This document shows, piece by piece, positions 53,949-62,543 of a stretch of 64,000 bases of DNA. Under the pieces are notes generated by a model, which saw only the letters and a program-made list of their open reading frames with translations, searched no databases and was not told the DNA's origin. Origin of the DNA: Planctomycetota bacterium. Lineage in GTDB: Bacteria > Planctomycetota > Planctomycetia > Pirellulales > Pirellulaceae. Position numbers and translations under genes: made by a program. How positions within the stretch are numbered: the stretch's first letter is position 1; the number at the start of each line of letters is the position of its first letter. Where the stretch lies: positions 116,325 through 180,324 of the forward strand of contig JACNKX010000106.1 in NCBI GenBank assembly GCA_014381825.1, given 5' to 3'.

Positions 53949-54734
53949 ATGTCCTCGGAATTTCTGCAGCGGCTGTTTAGTCTCGATGGCCAAGTCGCGG
54001 TCGTAGTCGGCGGTACCGGAGTGTTAGGTGGTGCCCTTTGCGACGGCTTGGCCGGCGCGGGAGCGCACGTCGTTGTATCTGGAAGGAGCGAGGAGCGGGG
54101 CGGGCAGCGAGTCGATGCAATTGTTGCGGCTGGTGGGACGGCGAGCTTCAAGGCTGTAGACGGCACGAGCCGCGAGTCGGTTACTGAATTACGTGATGCC
54201 ATCGTTGCGGATCATGGTCACGTCGACATCCTTGTAAACTGCGCAGGTGTCAACGCTGCGACGCCCTACGAAGAAATATCCGACGAGGATTGGCGGCGCA
54301 TCATGGACGGCAATTTGTTTGCTACGCATCTCGCTTGCCAACTCTTCGCACCCGCAATGGCCGCTCAAGAGACTGGTGGCTCGATCATCAATATCGGCAG
54401 CGTGACTTCGCACCTCCCGCTGTCACGTGTCTTCGCTTACTCGGCGTCGAAGGCCGCGGTCGTGAACTTCACACAGAATGTTGCCCGCGAGTACGCCACG
54501 AAAGGTGTGCGAGTTAACGCAATCTGCCCCGGTTTTTTCCCCGCCGAGCAGAATCGCAAGATCCTCGACAAGGCGCGTGTCGAAAACATCCTCGGCCAGA
54601 CGCCGATGGCCCGATTCGGTGAGCCCGAAGAACTCATTGGCACTGCCGTCTTGCTAGCATCGCGCAAGGGTGGCAGTTTCATCACCGGTGCTGCCTACTA
54701 TGTGGATGGCGGGTTCACAGCGATGCGTTTCTAA
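53949..54734 (+). CDS. SDR family oxidoreductase, mannonate/gluconate-type
   Basis: A 261-residue short-chain dehydrogenase. Motifs: VAVVVGGTGVLGGALC for the nucleotide loop, LVNCAGVNAATPYEE, the catalytic Ser in IINIGSVTSHLP and Tyr164-x3-Lys168 (YSASKAAVVNF), and VRVNAICPGFFPAEQN. It resembles the SDR-type mannonate oxidoreductases and gluconate 5-dehydrogenases. Third gene of the operon with KDG kinase-like and 6-phosphogluconate dehydrogenase genes, which suggests reduction or oxidation of a keto-sugar acid. Convergent with the response regulator at 54740, 5 bases away. Confidence 0.88.
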   Translation: MSSEFLQRLFSLDGQVAVVVGGTGVLGGALCDGLAGAGAHVVVSGRSEERGGQRVDAIVAAGGTASFKAVDGTSRESVTELRDAIVADHGHVDILVNCAGVNAATPYEEISDEDWRRIMDGNLFATHLACQLFAPAMAAQETGGSIINIGSVTSHLPLSRVFAYSASKAAVVNFTQNVAREYATKGVRVNAICPGFFPAEQNRKILDKARVENILGQTPMARFGEPEELIGTAVLLASRKGGSFITGAAYYVDGGFTAMRF

Positions 54735-54739
54735 GACGC

Positions 54740-55189
54740 TTAGTGCGGATACTTTACGACGCAGAGCCAGAAGTCCCTGATTGATTGGACCACTCTCGTG
54801 AATTGTGCGAAGTCGACTGGCTTGGTGATGTAGCAACTGGCTTGCAGGTCGTAGCTCTTGGCCACGTCGTCGTCGTTGTCGGAAGTGGTCAGAACGACGA
54901 CAGGAATCGATTTCAACTGTTCATCCGCCTTGATCTCGCTTAGCGTTTCGCGGCCATCCTTGCAAGGCATGTTTAAGTCGAGCAAGATGAGATCAGGACG
55001 CGGAACGTCGGCATACTCACCCTCGCGGCGCAGAAAACTCATCGCTTTCACACCGTCCTTCACAACATTCAGCGTGTTGTAAACCTTGCCATCGTCAAGG
55101 GCCTTTTTGGTTAACAGAACATCGGCCGGATCGTCGTCAACCAGCAAGATATCAATAGGTCTCGGCAAGAGCCGGCTCGTGGTACTCAT
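54740..55189 (-). CDS. Rcp1-like single-domain response regulator
   Basis: A 149-residue receiver domain with no output domain: [19 protein letters not shown], the phospho-acceptor in [13 protein letters not shown] and Lys in YITKPVDF. This type (Rcp1-like) normally pairs with a phytochrome-type or PAS kinase. Its ATG 55189, behind AAGGAG, lies inside the last 38 bases of the upstream kinase gene, so the two are translationally coupled and the kinase is the likely partner. Confidence 0.9.
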   Translation of the reverse strand: MSTTSRLLPRPIDILLVDDDPADVLLTKKALDDGKVYNTLNVVKDGVKAMSFLRREGEYADVPRPDLILLDLNMPCKDGRETLSEIKADEQLKSIPVVVLTTSDNDDDVAKSYDLQASCYITKPVDFAQFTRVVQSIRDFWLCVVKYPH

Positions 55190-57179
55190 TTTTTGGCACT
55201 CCTTCCAAAGGCACTGATTGTGCGGCAGGGATGGTGAAGTAGAAGGTCGCACCTTGCCCTTCCTCAGATTCCACCCAAATCCGGCCACCCAAACGATTAG
55301 CGATACGTTCACAAATGGCCAGGCCGATGCCCGTGCCGGAATACTCGTCGCGCGCGTGCAGCCTTTTGAAGATGCCAAAGACTCGCTCGTGGAACTCGGG
55401 TGCAATTCCAATCCCGTTGTCGCTCACCGAGAACAACCACTCCCCGCTCTGCCGTTCCACCCCGATGTGGATCTTCGGAGCGACTTCACCCCGGTACTTG
55501 ATGGCGTTACCGATCAGATTCTGGAGTAAGTGTACAAGCTGCGTCTCGTCAGCCATTACGGTGGGGAGTACATCATAGGTAACCTCCGCCTTGGCCTCGG
55601 CAATGGCAAGTTCCAAATGGTCGAGTACGCGAGCCAACGTCTCCGCAATGTTGGTACTCATGAATTCATTGCCCTTGGTGTGGACTCGCGAGTAGGCCAG
55701 CAAATCTTGAATCAGTGTCTTCATCCTATCGGCGCCGTCCACGGCGTATCGCAGGTAAGTTTTGCCTTCCCCGACCAGTTTGTCGCCGTACTCTTGTTCG
55801 AGCAGCGTACAGAACGCGGAAACCTTTCGGAGCGGCTCTTGCAAGTCGTGTGAGGAGACGTAGGCGAACTGCTCGAGCTCCTGATTGGATCGTTGCAGTT
55901 CTTCATTGGCATGTTTGAGTGCCAGGCTCTGTTCCGCAAGCCGCTCGTTAACGCGGCGCAAACGATCCTTGGCCTCCTTGCGCCACGTGATGTCTTGCGC
56001 GATACCAACGTAATGTGTCGTCTCTCCAGTTGTATTTTGGACCGCGGTAATCAGCAATCTCTCGCAGTAGTGTTCGCCGTTCTTGCGTTTGTTCCAGATC
56101 TCCCCTTCCCACAGGCCTTCGTCAAGCAGCGCGGTCCACATCCGCTTGTAGTACGCGCGATCGTGCCGACCAGACTGGAGGATGCGGGGAGTCTTTCCAA
56201 TAATTTCCTCCGCGGTGTATCCCGTCAGTCTCATGAACCCGCGATTAACGCGCAAGATCTTCGTCCGCCGGTCGGTGATGATGATCGCATCATTAGTCTG
56301 GAACGTAATCGCGGCCAGACGCAACTCCTCCTCGGATTGCCGTTGCTTGGTGACGTCAACTTGCACTCCAACGAAGTGCGTGAGTCGACCGTCATCATCC
56401 AGAACGGGACTAACCGTTAAGTCGTTCCAAAACGGCGTGCCGTCCTTGCGATAGTTGCGCATTACAACGTGACACGCGCGTTCTTCTTTGATTGCGCGTC
56501 GCAGTTCCAGATAGGCGTCTTGGGTCCGATCCGCGCCCGCCAAGAAACGTGCGTTCCGTCCGAGTGCTTCGCATTCTGAATAACCAGTGATCGTTGTGAA
56601 CGCGCGATTACAATACACAATGGGGTTGTCGGGCAGGGTGGGATCTGTGATGAGAATACCGTTGCTCATCGACGACCAGGCCCGGCTGTGCGTGCGGAGT
56701 TCATTTTCCACGCGTTTGCGATCAGTCAGGTCGCGCACAATGCCTGTGAATAATCTCCTACCAAAGACTTGTACTTCACTGACCGAAATCTGCATCGGGA
56801 ACGTTTCACCGTTCTTTCGCTGACCTTCAACCTCAGTCGGCGTGCCGATCACTTTCTTGTTGACCAGCTCCAAACAGCGGCCCCGATAATCTTCATGCTG
56901 CTGGTCGTGTTGCGGCGACACTAGCATGCTGAAGTTATTGCCGACTACTTCGTCCGCGGAGTAGCCGAAGAACTGTTCTGCCGTGCCGTTGAAGGACTCA
57001 ACAAGCCCGACTTCATCAAACGTAATAATTCCATCGGAGGCACCTTGGACAACGGCGCGAAGCCGAGCTTCCTGGAAGAGTGCGACCGTACGCTGCGCTT
57101 CGAGTTCAGCCGCCGTCCGGCGCAAGTCGTCATTCGCGCCTCGGAGCGCGTCGATCGCGTGTTCTTGCTCGGTCGTCAT
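55152..57179 (-). CDS. Triple-PAS histidine kinase with a cysteine-less LOV-like domain
   Basis: A cytosolic kinase of 675 residues with no membrane segment. It has an N-terminal coiled coil, then PAS 1 (about 38-155), PAS 2 (about 160-280), PAS 3 (about 285-405), a linker coiled coil and a phytochrome-type HisKA ([16 protein letters not shown], His444), then HATPase ([15 protein letters not shown] and [18 protein letters not shown]). PAS 2 has the LOV pattern ([49 protein letters not shown]), but the photoactive Cys in GRNCRFL is Ala210. ATG 57179 follows AAGGGG; an ATG 21 bases upstream has no ribosome site. The gene at 54740 follows with overlap. It may still bind flavin. Confidence 0.93.
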   Translation of the reverse strand: MTTEQEHAIDALRGANDDLRRTAAELEAQRTVALFQEARLRAVVQGASDGIITFDEVGLVESFNGTAEQFFGYSADEVVGNNFSMLVSPQHDQQHEDYRGRCLELVNKKVIGTPTEVEGQRKNGETFPMQISVSEVQVFGRRLFTGIVRDLTDRKRVENELRTHSRAWSSMSNGILITDPTLPDNPIVYCNRAFTTITGYSECEALGRNARFLAGADRTQDAYLELRRAIKEERACHVVMRNYRKDGTPFWNDLTVSPVLDDDGRLTHFVGVQVDVTKQRQSEEELRLAAITFQTNDAIIITDRRTKILRVNRGFMRLTGYTAEEIIGKTPRILQSGRHDRAYYKRMWTALLDEGLWEGEIWNKRKNGEHYCERLLITAVQNTTGETTHYVGIAQDITWRKEAKDRLRRVNERLAEQSLALKHANEELQRSNQELEQFAYVSSHDLQEPLRKVSAFCTLLEQEYGDKLVGEGKTYLRYAVDGADRMKTLIQDLLAYSRVHTKGNEFMSTNIAETLARVLDHLELAIAEAKAEVTYDVLPTVMADETQLVHLLQNLIGNAIKYRGEVAPKIHIGVERQSGEWLFSVSDNGIGIAPEFHERVFGIFKRLHARDEYSGTGIGLAICERIANRLGGRIWVESEEGQGATFYFTIPAAQSVPLEGVPKNEYHEPALAETY

Positions 57180-57200
57180 GACGGCCCCTTCTTTCAACAT

Positions 57201-57658
57201 ATCGCTGCTATCAGCTAAGCATCGGTAAGCAGCGTGCGTTTCCGTTGCAGACCACTAGCGCGTTCGTGGTAAACCGAAGACGCCTGGAACCGGTTCTATT
57301 GCTCCTGCCAGATATAGAGCCATTCGTTGGCGCAACTTGCTTGGCGTTGGTTTGTAAAACAAGACTGTTTGTGAAACAGGATTGTTGAAGTAAGAGATTG
57401 AATCTCGTTCACTCGACGATCCTGATCTTTAACTCTTTCGAAAAGAATTGGCACCGTTCGGTTTATCGAGGTACGTTTTTAATGCAAGCCAACGGCAAGT
57501 CCAACTGTACCCAAGGCGCATGTCCAATCGATGAGCTAACGCCCGCTTGAGCGTTAGCTTCCCACGGCACGCACTCGCCCACCTCCGGATTTGCCGAACG
57601 ACCTACCTTGACAGCACTCTATTGATGCGCACCTTCCGACTCTCACGGAGATCTTGCT
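57201..57658. other. Divergent intergenic region between kinase and receiver genes
   Basis: No protein-coding content is recognised. The stretch holds the promoters of the minus-strand kinase and the plus-strand receiver, and the REP-like palindrome at 57534. A purine-rich site (CACGGAGATC) lies just before the ATG at 57659. Confidence 0.5.
57534..57559. repeat. REP-like palindrome
   Basis: AGCTAACGC (57534-57542) and GCGTTAGCT (57551-57559) are exact reverse complements around an 8-base loop, CCGCTTGA. A compact, GC-flanked palindrome in an intergenic region is typical of REP-type dispersed elements. A search of the genome would show whether copies occur elsewhere. Confidence 0.6.
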
Positions 57659-58096
57659 ATGAATGCCACAAAGACTTGCATGACGCCCTCCACGCAACCA
57701 ACGCCGGGCTACCAAAGAACGCCAACCATTCTCTGTATTGATGACGATCCAGATATCACACGAACAATCGAGCTACGATTGTCTAGCTATGAAGTTGATG
57801 TCCTCCGCAACTTTACGGGCATGCAAGGGATGTGGCAGGCCGTGCAGCAAAAGCCAGACCTGATCATTACCGATCTCCGCATGCCACAAGGAGACGGCGA
57901 ACACCTACTTGAAAGCCTGAGACGAAACCAGGCCACTGCGGGGATCCCAGTCATCGTGTTATCGGGCCAGAAGGGGGAGCAAGTGGAAAACCACGTGCGG
58001 CGGCTAGGTGCAGATAGTTTTTTGCAGAAACCGCTCCACTACCAGGACCTCATCAACGAAATCAGAATGTACGTGGAACTACGCGAGACCGAATAA
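57659..58096 (+). CDS. Single-domain response regulator
   Basis: A 145-residue receiver: ILCIDDDPDITRTIEL, acceptor Asp in LIITDLRMPQGDG, Thr/Ser position in VIVLSGQKG and Lys in FLQKPLHYQ. No output domain. ATG 57659 follows CGGAG. Its MPQGDGE context resembles the second receiver of the gene at 60170 and the one at 61191, so these form a subtype. It leads a run of five receiver genes. Confidence 0.9.
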   Translation: MNATKTCMTPSTQPTPGYQRTPTILCIDDDPDITRTIELRLSSYEVDVLRNFTGMQGMWQAVQQKPDLIITDLRMPQGDGEHLLESLRRNQATAGIPVIVLSGQKGEQVENHVRRLGADSFLQKPLHYQDLINEIRMYVELRETE

Positions 58097-58218
58097 CACA
58101 AAACAAGCTGTCATCTACACTTTGCGAAGGTAAGTTTGACCAGCACTGTACGGTGTGAGAACATTCGCTCGCGTCACGAGTAGAGAATCAAGAGCCGAAC
58201 ACTCAAAGGGGCAGACCG

Positions 58219-59784
58219 ATGAGGGGCAATAGAATTCGCGTTCTCCTATTAGAGGACGATCCGCTAGATGCTGAGTTAGTCAAACGCGCCATTCACGACG
58301 CGGACATGCAAATGGAGTTGCATTCGGTGACCCGCGTGGCGGAGGCGACCGAGGCACTCGCCAGCCAACACTTCGAGCTCGTGCTGTCTGATCTTTCACT
58401 GCCCGATAGCGATGGCAGTGAAACGATCGCGAGGCTGCGCCAGGCGGCCGCCGAAGTTCCCATTGTCGTTCTCACTTCGGTCGACGATCGCGACCTTGAC
58501 GTGGAATTGCTCGATGTGGGAGCTCAGGACTACATCCCTAAGGATCGCGTAACAGGCGACATCCTCGGTCGCGCAATTCGTCATGCGATCCAACGGCAAG
58601 AGCAGCTTGTCGAAACGCAACGGTTGCTGTGCGAAGTCAAAGACGCGCGCGACTTGCTTGAGTCAAAGAATAGCAAACTAGAGAAGCTCTACAATCAGGC
58701 TCACGAGTTTGTCGACAACGTCTCTCACGAATTCAGAACGCCGCTGACGGTGATCAAAGAGTACGCGTCGCTGGTTTGCGATGGCTTGGCCGGAGAGGTG
58801 ACTGAAGAACAAACTCGCATGTTGAACATCGTCGAAGATCGCGCTGATGATCTAAACACAATGGTCGACGATATGCTGGATTCGAGTAAGCTTGGGTCTG
58901 GATTATTAGGGGCTTGGCGTAAGCCCTGCAACGTGTCAGAGATCCTTCGTCACGTTAAATCGACCTTGAGCCGCAAAGCGAGGGTCAAAGGCGTACAACT
59001 CTTATACGAACTCGATCCTGACCTGCCTGAGCTTTACTGTGATGCCGAAAAGGTTGGTCGCGTGATCACCAATCTCGCGGTAAATGCGATCAAGTTCTGT
59101 GGCGATCCTGGCACCGTTCGCATCATGGTAAGCACCACTCTGGATAACCCGGACGTCATCTTCAAGGTTGAAGATAACGGCCCGGGGATCGATGAAAGTA
59201 GCTTGCAGCAAATCTTTGAACGCTTTCAGCAATTAGGAACGACCTCGCGCGGCAGTTGCAAGGGATTTGGCCTTGGACTCGCCATCGCGAAAGAGTTGGT
59301 CGATCTGAATTTTGGGCGAATGACCGTCGAGAGCGAAGTCGGAAAGGGGAGTGCATTTCAATTCTCCGTACCGAAGAATGATCCACTGGAACTAATGGAG
59401 CGTTACCTCCTACAGGTCGATCACGAGACAGAGTGCCCACCAATCGTTTCGCTGGTGGTTGCGCGCATAGACTCCACGGCGAGCGATATCACGGACGACG
59501 GAATCGATGGCTTTCTGAACTACTTGCTCCGCCGCAACGACTTGCTGTTGCAAGGCGCTGATGGCGAGTGGTTCCTTGCTCTCCCCACGGACAAGCAAGA
59601 GGTGCAAAAGTATTTCCAACGTTCCCAGCAAGCTTGGGAGGATGCGAATCGCAACCGTCCCTTTGGCCCGCTTCCTCGCGTTGATTACCAGTGGCTAGGT
59701 TCATGGCGAATCCCAGAAGACAATGGACTCATCCTTAATGAAATGGCAAAGCACGTGATCCACCAGGAGGTGGCTTGTGTCTGA
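58219..59784 (+). CDS. Receiver-histidine kinase hybrid with degenerate GGDEF-like tail
   Basis: A 521-residue cytoplasmic protein with an N-terminal receiver (VLLLEDDPLDAEL, Asp58 in LVLSDLSLPDSDG, Lys in YIPKDR), a HisKA box with His170 (NVSHEFRTPLTVIK) and an HATPase domain (NLAVNAIKF at 285-293, EDNGPGID and GFGLGLAIAKEL). The last 125 residues (about 400-521) resemble a GGDEF domain in order and hydrophobicity: PPIVSLVVARIDSTAS, then LLRRNDLLLQGADGEWFLALP, where GGDEF is replaced by GADGEW. Cyclase activity is unlikely; it might bind a nucleotide or a partner. The next gene starts inside its last codons. Confidence 0.9.
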   Translation: MRGNRIRVLLLEDDPLDAELVKRAIHDADMQMELHSVTRVAEATEALASQHFELVLSDLSLPDSDGSETIARLRQAAAEVPIVVLTSVDDRDLDVELLDVGAQDYIPKDRVTGDILGRAIRHAIQRQEQLVETQRLLCEVKDARDLLESKNSKLEKLYNQAHEFVDNVSHEFRTPLTVIKEYASLVCDGLAGEVTEEQTRMLNIVEDRADDLNTMVDDMLDSSKLGSGLLGAWRKPCNVSEILRHVKSTLSRKARVKGVQLLYELDPDLPELYCDAEKVGRVITNLAVNAIKFCGDPGTVRIMVSTTLDNPDVIFKVEDNGPGIDESSLQQIFERFQQLGTTSRGSCKGFGLGLAIAKELVDLNFGRMTVESEVGKGSAFQFSVPKNDPLELMERYLLQVDHETECPPIVSLVVARIDSTASDITDDGIDGFLNYLLRRNDLLLQGADGEWFLALPTDKQEVQKYFQRSQQAWEDANRNRPFGPLPRVDYQWLGSWRIPEDNGLILNEMAKHVIHQEVACV

Positions 59785-60157
59785 TCAAACCACTGTCCTG
59801 CTGATCGAAGACGACGGCGAAATCCGCCACATCGCATCACTAAGGCTACGGGCCGCAGGCTATAAAACGATGGACGCTGAAGATGGTGACGAAGGTGTCC
59901 TAAAGGCGGTTGCCGAACATCCCGACGCCATTGTCATGGATGTACGCATGCCTAAAAAGGATGGCATGACCGCCTTGGTTGAATTGAAGGAGCACAAGGA
60001 AACGCGAAATATACCGATCGTGATGTTATCAGCGAGTATCGTCGACCGGCAACGAGCGCTTGAAGCAGGCGCTCGGTTCTTCCTCACCAAACCGTATCAA
60101 GGACGAAACTTGCTCGCGACAGTCGCGGCAGCAGTGGACAAAGGTTCGCAACCGTGA
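59777..60157 (+). CDS. Single-domain response regulator
   Basis: A 126-residue CheY-like receiver: VLLIEDDGEIRHIA, Asp in AIVMDVRMPKKDG and Lys in FLTKPYQGRN. It starts at GTG 59777 inside the end of the kinase gene, with AGGAGG at 59765-59770, so it is translationally coupled to that kinase and probably its phosphorylation partner. Confidence 0.92.
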   Translation: MSDQTTVLLIEDDGEIRHIASLRLRAAGYKTMDAEDGDEGVLKAVAEHPDAIVMDVRMPKKDGMTALVELKEHKETRNIPIVMLSASIVDRQRALEAGARFFLTKPYQGRNLLATVAAAVDKGSQP

Positions 60158-60169
60158 AACGAGGCGGTC

Positions 60170-61147
60170 ATGACAAACAACAAAACGATTCTGATTGCCG
60201 ATGACGACACAGACCTGTGCAACGCCGTAGCATCGCGGTGTCGCAAACTTGGTCTCGACGCTGTCACGGCGTGTGACGCAGCCGCGGCGCTGCGCCTTGT
60301 CGAGTCTAGCCGGCCGGACCTGATTTGTCTGGATGTCGACATGCCGCGCGGTAACGGCTTGGCGGTCTGCGAAATGATCGCTGGCGACGAATATCTCTCC
60401 TCAGTCCCCGTCATCATCATGACAGGAAAGAGCGACAGCGAAACGGTTCAACGCTGCCACAACTTGTGCGCCTACTATGTGACCAAGGCCGGTGAGGTCT
60501 GGAGCCGACTAGAACCGCTGATTCGAGAACTGCTTGATTTAGAACCGGGCGCCAACATGAACGAGCTGCGCACCACCGGCGATCTGGATCATCGCCGGGA
60601 GGAGGTTGAGACAAACGATCCCATCCTTGATGCGATCTTCTCGGCGCTAGGAGTTGACGAACGGTTCCTCAACCGCGACGTGTGGGAAGATAATTCCGCC
60701 AGGGCAAACCTTTCGACGGATCTTCTCGATGTGCCTGCATCCAATTCAAAGCCTTGGATATTGCACGTCGACGACGACACCGACTTGTCGAACGCACTGA
60801 AGATGCGACTGGAAACCTACGGTATCTCAGTCGTTCAAGCATTCGACGGAATCGACGGCGTACGTCACGCTTTTACCACGCCCGCCGACTTAATCATCCT
60901 CGACTATCAAATGCCTCATGGCAACGGCGAGTATGTACTGAGACGGCTGAAGCAATGCGAAGCGACGAGGCGCATCCCAGTCATCGTACTAACTGGTCGC
61001 CGTGACCAAGGACTGGAACAGCAGATGCTCAGCCTAGGTGCCGACCGATTCCTCAACAAACCAATTCGTTTCGATGTGCTGCTGGATGAAGTCAGACGGT
61101 TCGTGTCACTTCAAGAACCCCGCGGTGACGCCTGTCTAATGGTGTGA
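60170..61147 (+). CDS. Tandem double-receiver protein
   Basis: A 325-residue protein with two receiver domains and no output. REC1 (about 5-122): ILIADDDTDLCNAV, Asp in LICLDVDMPRGNG and Lys in YVTKAGE. REC2 (about 200-320): WILHVDDDTDLSNAL, Asp in LIILDYQMPHGNG and Lys in FLNKPIRFD. A polar linker of about 80 residues joins them. Both acceptor sites are intact. REC2 is close to the receiver at 61191. It starts 12 bases after the previous gene and may act as a phosphate sink or connector. Confidence 0.92.
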   Translation: MTNNKTILIADDDTDLCNAVASRCRKLGLDAVTACDAAAALRLVESSRPDLICLDVDMPRGNGLAVCEMIAGDEYLSSVPVIIMTGKSDSETVQRCHNLCAYYVTKAGEVWSRLEPLIRELLDLEPGANMNELRTTGDLDHRREEVETNDPILDAIFSALGVDERFLNRDVWEDNSARANLSTDLLDVPASNSKPWILHVDDDTDLSNALKMRLETYGISVVQAFDGIDGVRHAFTTPADLIILDYQMPHGNGEYVLRRLKQCEATRRIPVIVLTGRRDQGLEQQMLSLGADRFLNKPIRFDVLLDEVRRFVSLQEPRGDACLMV

Positions 61148-61190
61148 CGCTTGTGGTGCGGCAACGGCTTGAACGCCAATAGGACCCCAA

Positions 61191-61637
61191 ATGACTAACG
61201 CGCTACTCCCACAACGACCTTCACGGCTCATCTCATCTCGCAGCATGCCGCCTTGCGTGTTGCATGTCGAAGACGACGCGGACTTCTCAGCGGCGCTCAA
61301 GCGTCGGCTGGAAGCCCACGGCGTTGCCGTTGTGCGTGCGTTCGACGGGCAGGATGGGATACGGCAATCACAGCAGTTCGAGACCGATGCGGTCCTGATC
61401 GATCTTGAAATGCCAAATGCCAACGGCGACGAAGTCCTGACAGCCCTTCGAGCAAACGAGAATACGAAACATATTCCGGTTATCGTCCTCACCGGACGAA
61501 AGGACCGCCAACTCCAACAGCGCATGGCCGAACTTGGAGCATCCGCTTACCTCACCAAACCACTAAGCTTCGATGAACTGCGCGAGCAACTCGCGCGATA
61601 CATCGACATACTTCCCCAGCCCAGCTTAGAACCTTAG
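61191..61637 (+). CDS. Single-domain response regulator, paralogue of the double receiver's REC2
   Basis: A 148-residue receiver: VLHVEDDADFSAALKRRLEAHG, Asp in AVLIDLEMPNANG, VIVLTGRKDRQLQQ and Lys in YLTKPLSFDEL. It is clearly similar to REC2 of the preceding gene (VDDDTDLSNALKMRLETYG and VIVLTGRRDQGLEQQ), so one arose from the other by duplication. It closes the signalling island. Confidence 0.92.
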   Translation: MTNALLPQRPSRLISSRSMPPCVLHVEDDADFSAALKRRLEAHGVAVVRAFDGQDGIRQSQQFETDAVLIDLEMPNANGDEVLTALRANENTKHIPVIVLTGRKDRQLQQRMAELGASAYLTKPLSFDELREQLARYIDILPQPSLEP

Positions 61638-62072
61638 TATCTTCGTTGTCAGGCGGTCGAGACGGCGAAGTTGGAGGCATGGCGGAATCGCTTATCCTGC
61701 GGAGCTGTGTGATCGTGATCCAGATACGATTACAGGGGGCCGAGGTGACATTAATCGCTTCCGGGACGATGGGGCTTGAGTGTTTCGTTTGCTTGCAACT
61801 CACCCAACATGCGATAGGATGATCGACGTCTCAACGAAACATCTTGCCTCGGAATAGATTCGGGGATAAAGGTTTTATTTTGGTGAGTTGATTACGTTAT
61901 TCGGGAAGGGAGAGCTCCGATGCGCGGACTGCCGCTTGCCTCTCTTCTCTTGGTAGTTTCCGAAACAGAAGCTTGTCCGACTGCGGTAATCCAATTCAAC
62001 AAGCGTTACCATTACAACAGCCGAGTAACATCGTCGTTCGCCACTCAATGTTCAATCGAAAGGTCCTAGTCG
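61638..62072. other. Intergenic stretch with a possible leader ORF
   Basis: Between the last receiver gene and the small membrane gene. Apart from the short frame at 61920, no coding content is recognised. A purine-rich ribosome site (AAGGGAGAG, 61906-61914) is the clearest signal here. I see no terminator with a U-tract. Confidence 0.45.
61920..62069 (+). CDS. Possible 49-residue leader or small ORF
   Basis: ATG 61920 follows a strong AAGGGAGAG at about 7 bases and opens a frame starting MRGLPLASLLLVVSETEAC and ending QCSIERS at 62069, three bases before the next gene's ATG at 62073. The good ribosome site and tight spacing suggest translational coupling, and the N-terminal hydrophobic run is signal-like. 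No family is recognised, so it may be a leader or a chance frame. Confidence 0.3.
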   Translation: MRGLPLASLLLVVSETEACPTAVIQFNKRYHYNSRVTSSFATQCSIERS

Positions 62073-62543
62073 ATGGATCCACAAGACATTCCCGAATCGA
62101 GAACTTATCGCCACTTGCAGTGCGACCAAGAGACCAACGTCAGCGGTCAACCATTCGAGGTGATCTCAAATCCGCTTTCGGACATGACTCGAACATGGTG
62201 CAACCACTGCGACTCGTTTTTTCCATTGTCCGACTACGAATGGGCGGACACCGGCGAGAATATTACAGAGTACTATTCTCGGCACAGTGCGAGCGCTACA
62301 CAGCTCCAACGGTTCCTGTGCTCTAAACGGTTTCTGATTATTCTGGTAGTGGTCGGATTCATTCTGGGTGCGGTTGCTGGCTTTCTGCTCTTCAGAAACG
62401 ATGCCCTGTGGCTGAAAATCGTGATGACGCCCGCCTGCGGATTCTTTGGCGTATTTGGCGCGGCGGCTGTGTATGTTTCCGTAATCTGTAATATGGTCGT
62501 GCGTAAAGTCTGTGGGGTGAGTGACACGCGCGTGCTGAAATGA
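62073..62543 (+). CDS. Small membrane protein with CxxC N-terminus
   Basis: A 156-residue protein with a cytoplasmic N-terminal half containing Cys17 and Cys43-x2-Cys46 (TWCNHCDSFFPLSDYEWADTGENI), which looks like a zinc-ribbon-type half-site, followed by a conserved-looking ITEYYSRHSAS and two membrane helices (FLIILVVVGFILGAVAGFLLF and ACGFFGVFGAAAVYVSVI). I believe similar small proteins occur in other planctomycetes, but I cannot name a family. Function unknown. Confidence 0.75.
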   Translation: MDPQDIPESRTYRHLQCDQETNVSGQPFEVISNPLSDMTRTWCNHCDSFFPLSDYEWADTGENITEYYSRHSASATQLQRFLCSKRFLIILVVVGFILGAVAGFLLFRNDALWLKIVMTPACGFFGVFGAAAVYVSVICNMVVRKVCGVSDTRVLK

